Assembly (NCBI GenBank): GCA_005885085.1 | Contig: VAXY01000100.1 | Coordinates: 1 to 6,302 of the forward strand | Source: Actinomycetota bacterium | Lineage (GTDB): Bacteria; Actinomycetota; Thermoleophilia; Gaiellales; Gaiellaceae | Direction of reading: 5' to 3' | Length of the DNA: 6,302 nucleotides | Shown: positions 5,883-6,302 of the stretch, in pieces | Layout of the letters: each line of letters begins with the position of its first letter | Position numbering within the stretch: the first letter of the stretch is position 1 | Notes under the pieces: generated by a model | The model's input: only the letters and a program-made list of their open reading frames with translations | What the model was told of the DNA's origin: nothing | Database searches by the model: none | Program-made: the position numbers and the translations under genes

Positions 5883-6302
5883 ATGAAGCGATTTCTGACT
5901 GCGCTCGCACGCTGGCGGCCGCGCCGACCGCGGGCACGCCCGGCGGCCCCCTCTGGAGCGCGAGTGTCCCGTTCACGAATGTCGTCGCGAGCGCGCCGAC
6001 CGCGGGAGGCGGCTACCCAGTGCCGCCGGGCTCGCGAGTGCCCGACGCGGGAACCTGCCGAGAAGGTCCGTTTGACGCGAATCACTCGGAGTCGTGGCTC
6101 GCGGTCAAGCCTGGAACCGAGGACCTCGTCGGCTCGTCCAAGTTCTTCTTCGACAAGTACTCGACGTTCTACATGTTCTATCTCGGGGCGTACCAGATCC
6201 TGGGCGGCACGCCGTCGGGCAACAATCAGCTCCAGGGCTACGACTGCATCTCGACCGGGACGCCAGGCATGCCCAACCAGGACATGCCGCCGAGTTGGAC
6301 GG
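5883..6302 (+). CDS. Secreted protein, N-terminal part, with apparent frameshift in the signal peptide; possible sialidase/BNR-like
   Basis: A strong ribosome binding site precedes ATG 5883, which opens MKRFLTALA, a typical signal-peptide start. In the ATG frame the following residues become Arg/Ser-rich with no domain character, although the frame stays open to the edge. The convincing protein lies in the frame that starts at 5885+3n. From about 5912 it reads LAAAPTAGTPGGPLWSASV, then (from about 6083) NHSESWLAVKPGTEDLVGSS and KFFFDKYSTFYMFYLGAYQI, continuing with LQGYDCISTGTPGMPNQD to the right edge. Joining the two frames near 5904-5912 restores a full signal peptide (KR, then a Leu/Ala core), which implies one base lost or two gained there. 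The mature part resembles the first blade of secreted sialidase/BNR-type beta-propellers (NxSE...AVxPxxxxxLVGSSK); this recognition is tentative. GTG codons at 6020 and 6038 are possible but poor starts. The gene is cut by the window edge, and could be a pseudogene or contain a sequencing error. Confidence 0.65.
   Translation, partial: MKRFLTALARWRPRRPRARPAAPSGARVSRSRMSSRARRPREAATQCRRARECPTREPAEKVRLTRITRSRGSRSSLEPRTSSARPSSSSTSTRRSTCSISGRTRSWAARRRATISSRATTASRPGRQACPTRTCRRVGR

Noticed and set aside
5600..6085. 161-residue minus-strand open frame
   Set aside because: Antisense to the secreted-protein gene and the spacer; Arg-rich with no motif.

Overview
The window is GC-rich chromosomal DNA. 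It has GTG as well as ATG starts, tightly packed genes, G/C-ending codons and long antisense shadow frames. Together with a GDE_N_bis-type glycosidase and an APRT-like protein with a divergent PRPP loop, this suggests a soil-type high-GC actinobacterium, possibly Thermoleophilia. That placement is inference; the window has no rRNA or other taxonomic marker.

Layout. (1) Positions 1-4384, minus strand, form a compact four-gene run. Read in transcription order, it holds a cation diffusion facilitator (CDF) zinc-type exporter, a YdfG-like short-chain dehydrogenase (SDR), a 690-residue amylo-alpha-1,6-glucosidase-like enzyme, and a family-4 glycosyltransferase cut by the left edge. The junctions are +10 nt, a 1-nt overlap and +10 nt, so this is very likely one operon. 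(2) Positions 4402-4926, plus strand, encode an adenine-phosphoribosyltransferase-like protein divergent from the operon. Only about 17-23 bp separate the two, and a GCTAGC palindrome sits between them that could hold two back-to-back -10 elements. (3) Positions 4923-5618, minus strand, encode a creatininase-family metallohydrolase whose stop codon shares a CTAG palindrome with the stop of the phosphoribosyltransferase gene. (4) Positions 5619-5882 are a non-coding divergent spacer with a strong imperfect hairpin just upstream of the creatininase ribosome binding site. (5) From 5883 to the right edge, plus strand, lies the start of a secreted protein with a good Shine-Dalgarno and signal-peptide start. 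Its convincing reading frame is displaced from the ATG frame, so a frameshift lies inside the signal peptide.

How the genes fit together. The glycosidase and glycosyltransferase are likely to act on the same alpha-glucan or glucosyl metabolite. The SDR probably oxidises or reduces a small hydroxy compound with NADP(H), and the CDF protein exports Zn2+ or a similar metal. No shared pathway is proven. The phosphoribosyltransferase (nucleobase salvage) and the creatininase (metal-dependent amide hydrolysis) may both belong to nitrogen or nucleobase metabolism, but that rests only on adjacency.

I see no mobile element, CRISPR array, tRNA, rRNA or defence cassette, and no clear new multi-gene system. 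The points most worth checking are the missing canonical start of the CDF gene with its possible bidirectional promoter, the leader hairpin of the creatininase gene, and the frameshift in the secreted protein.
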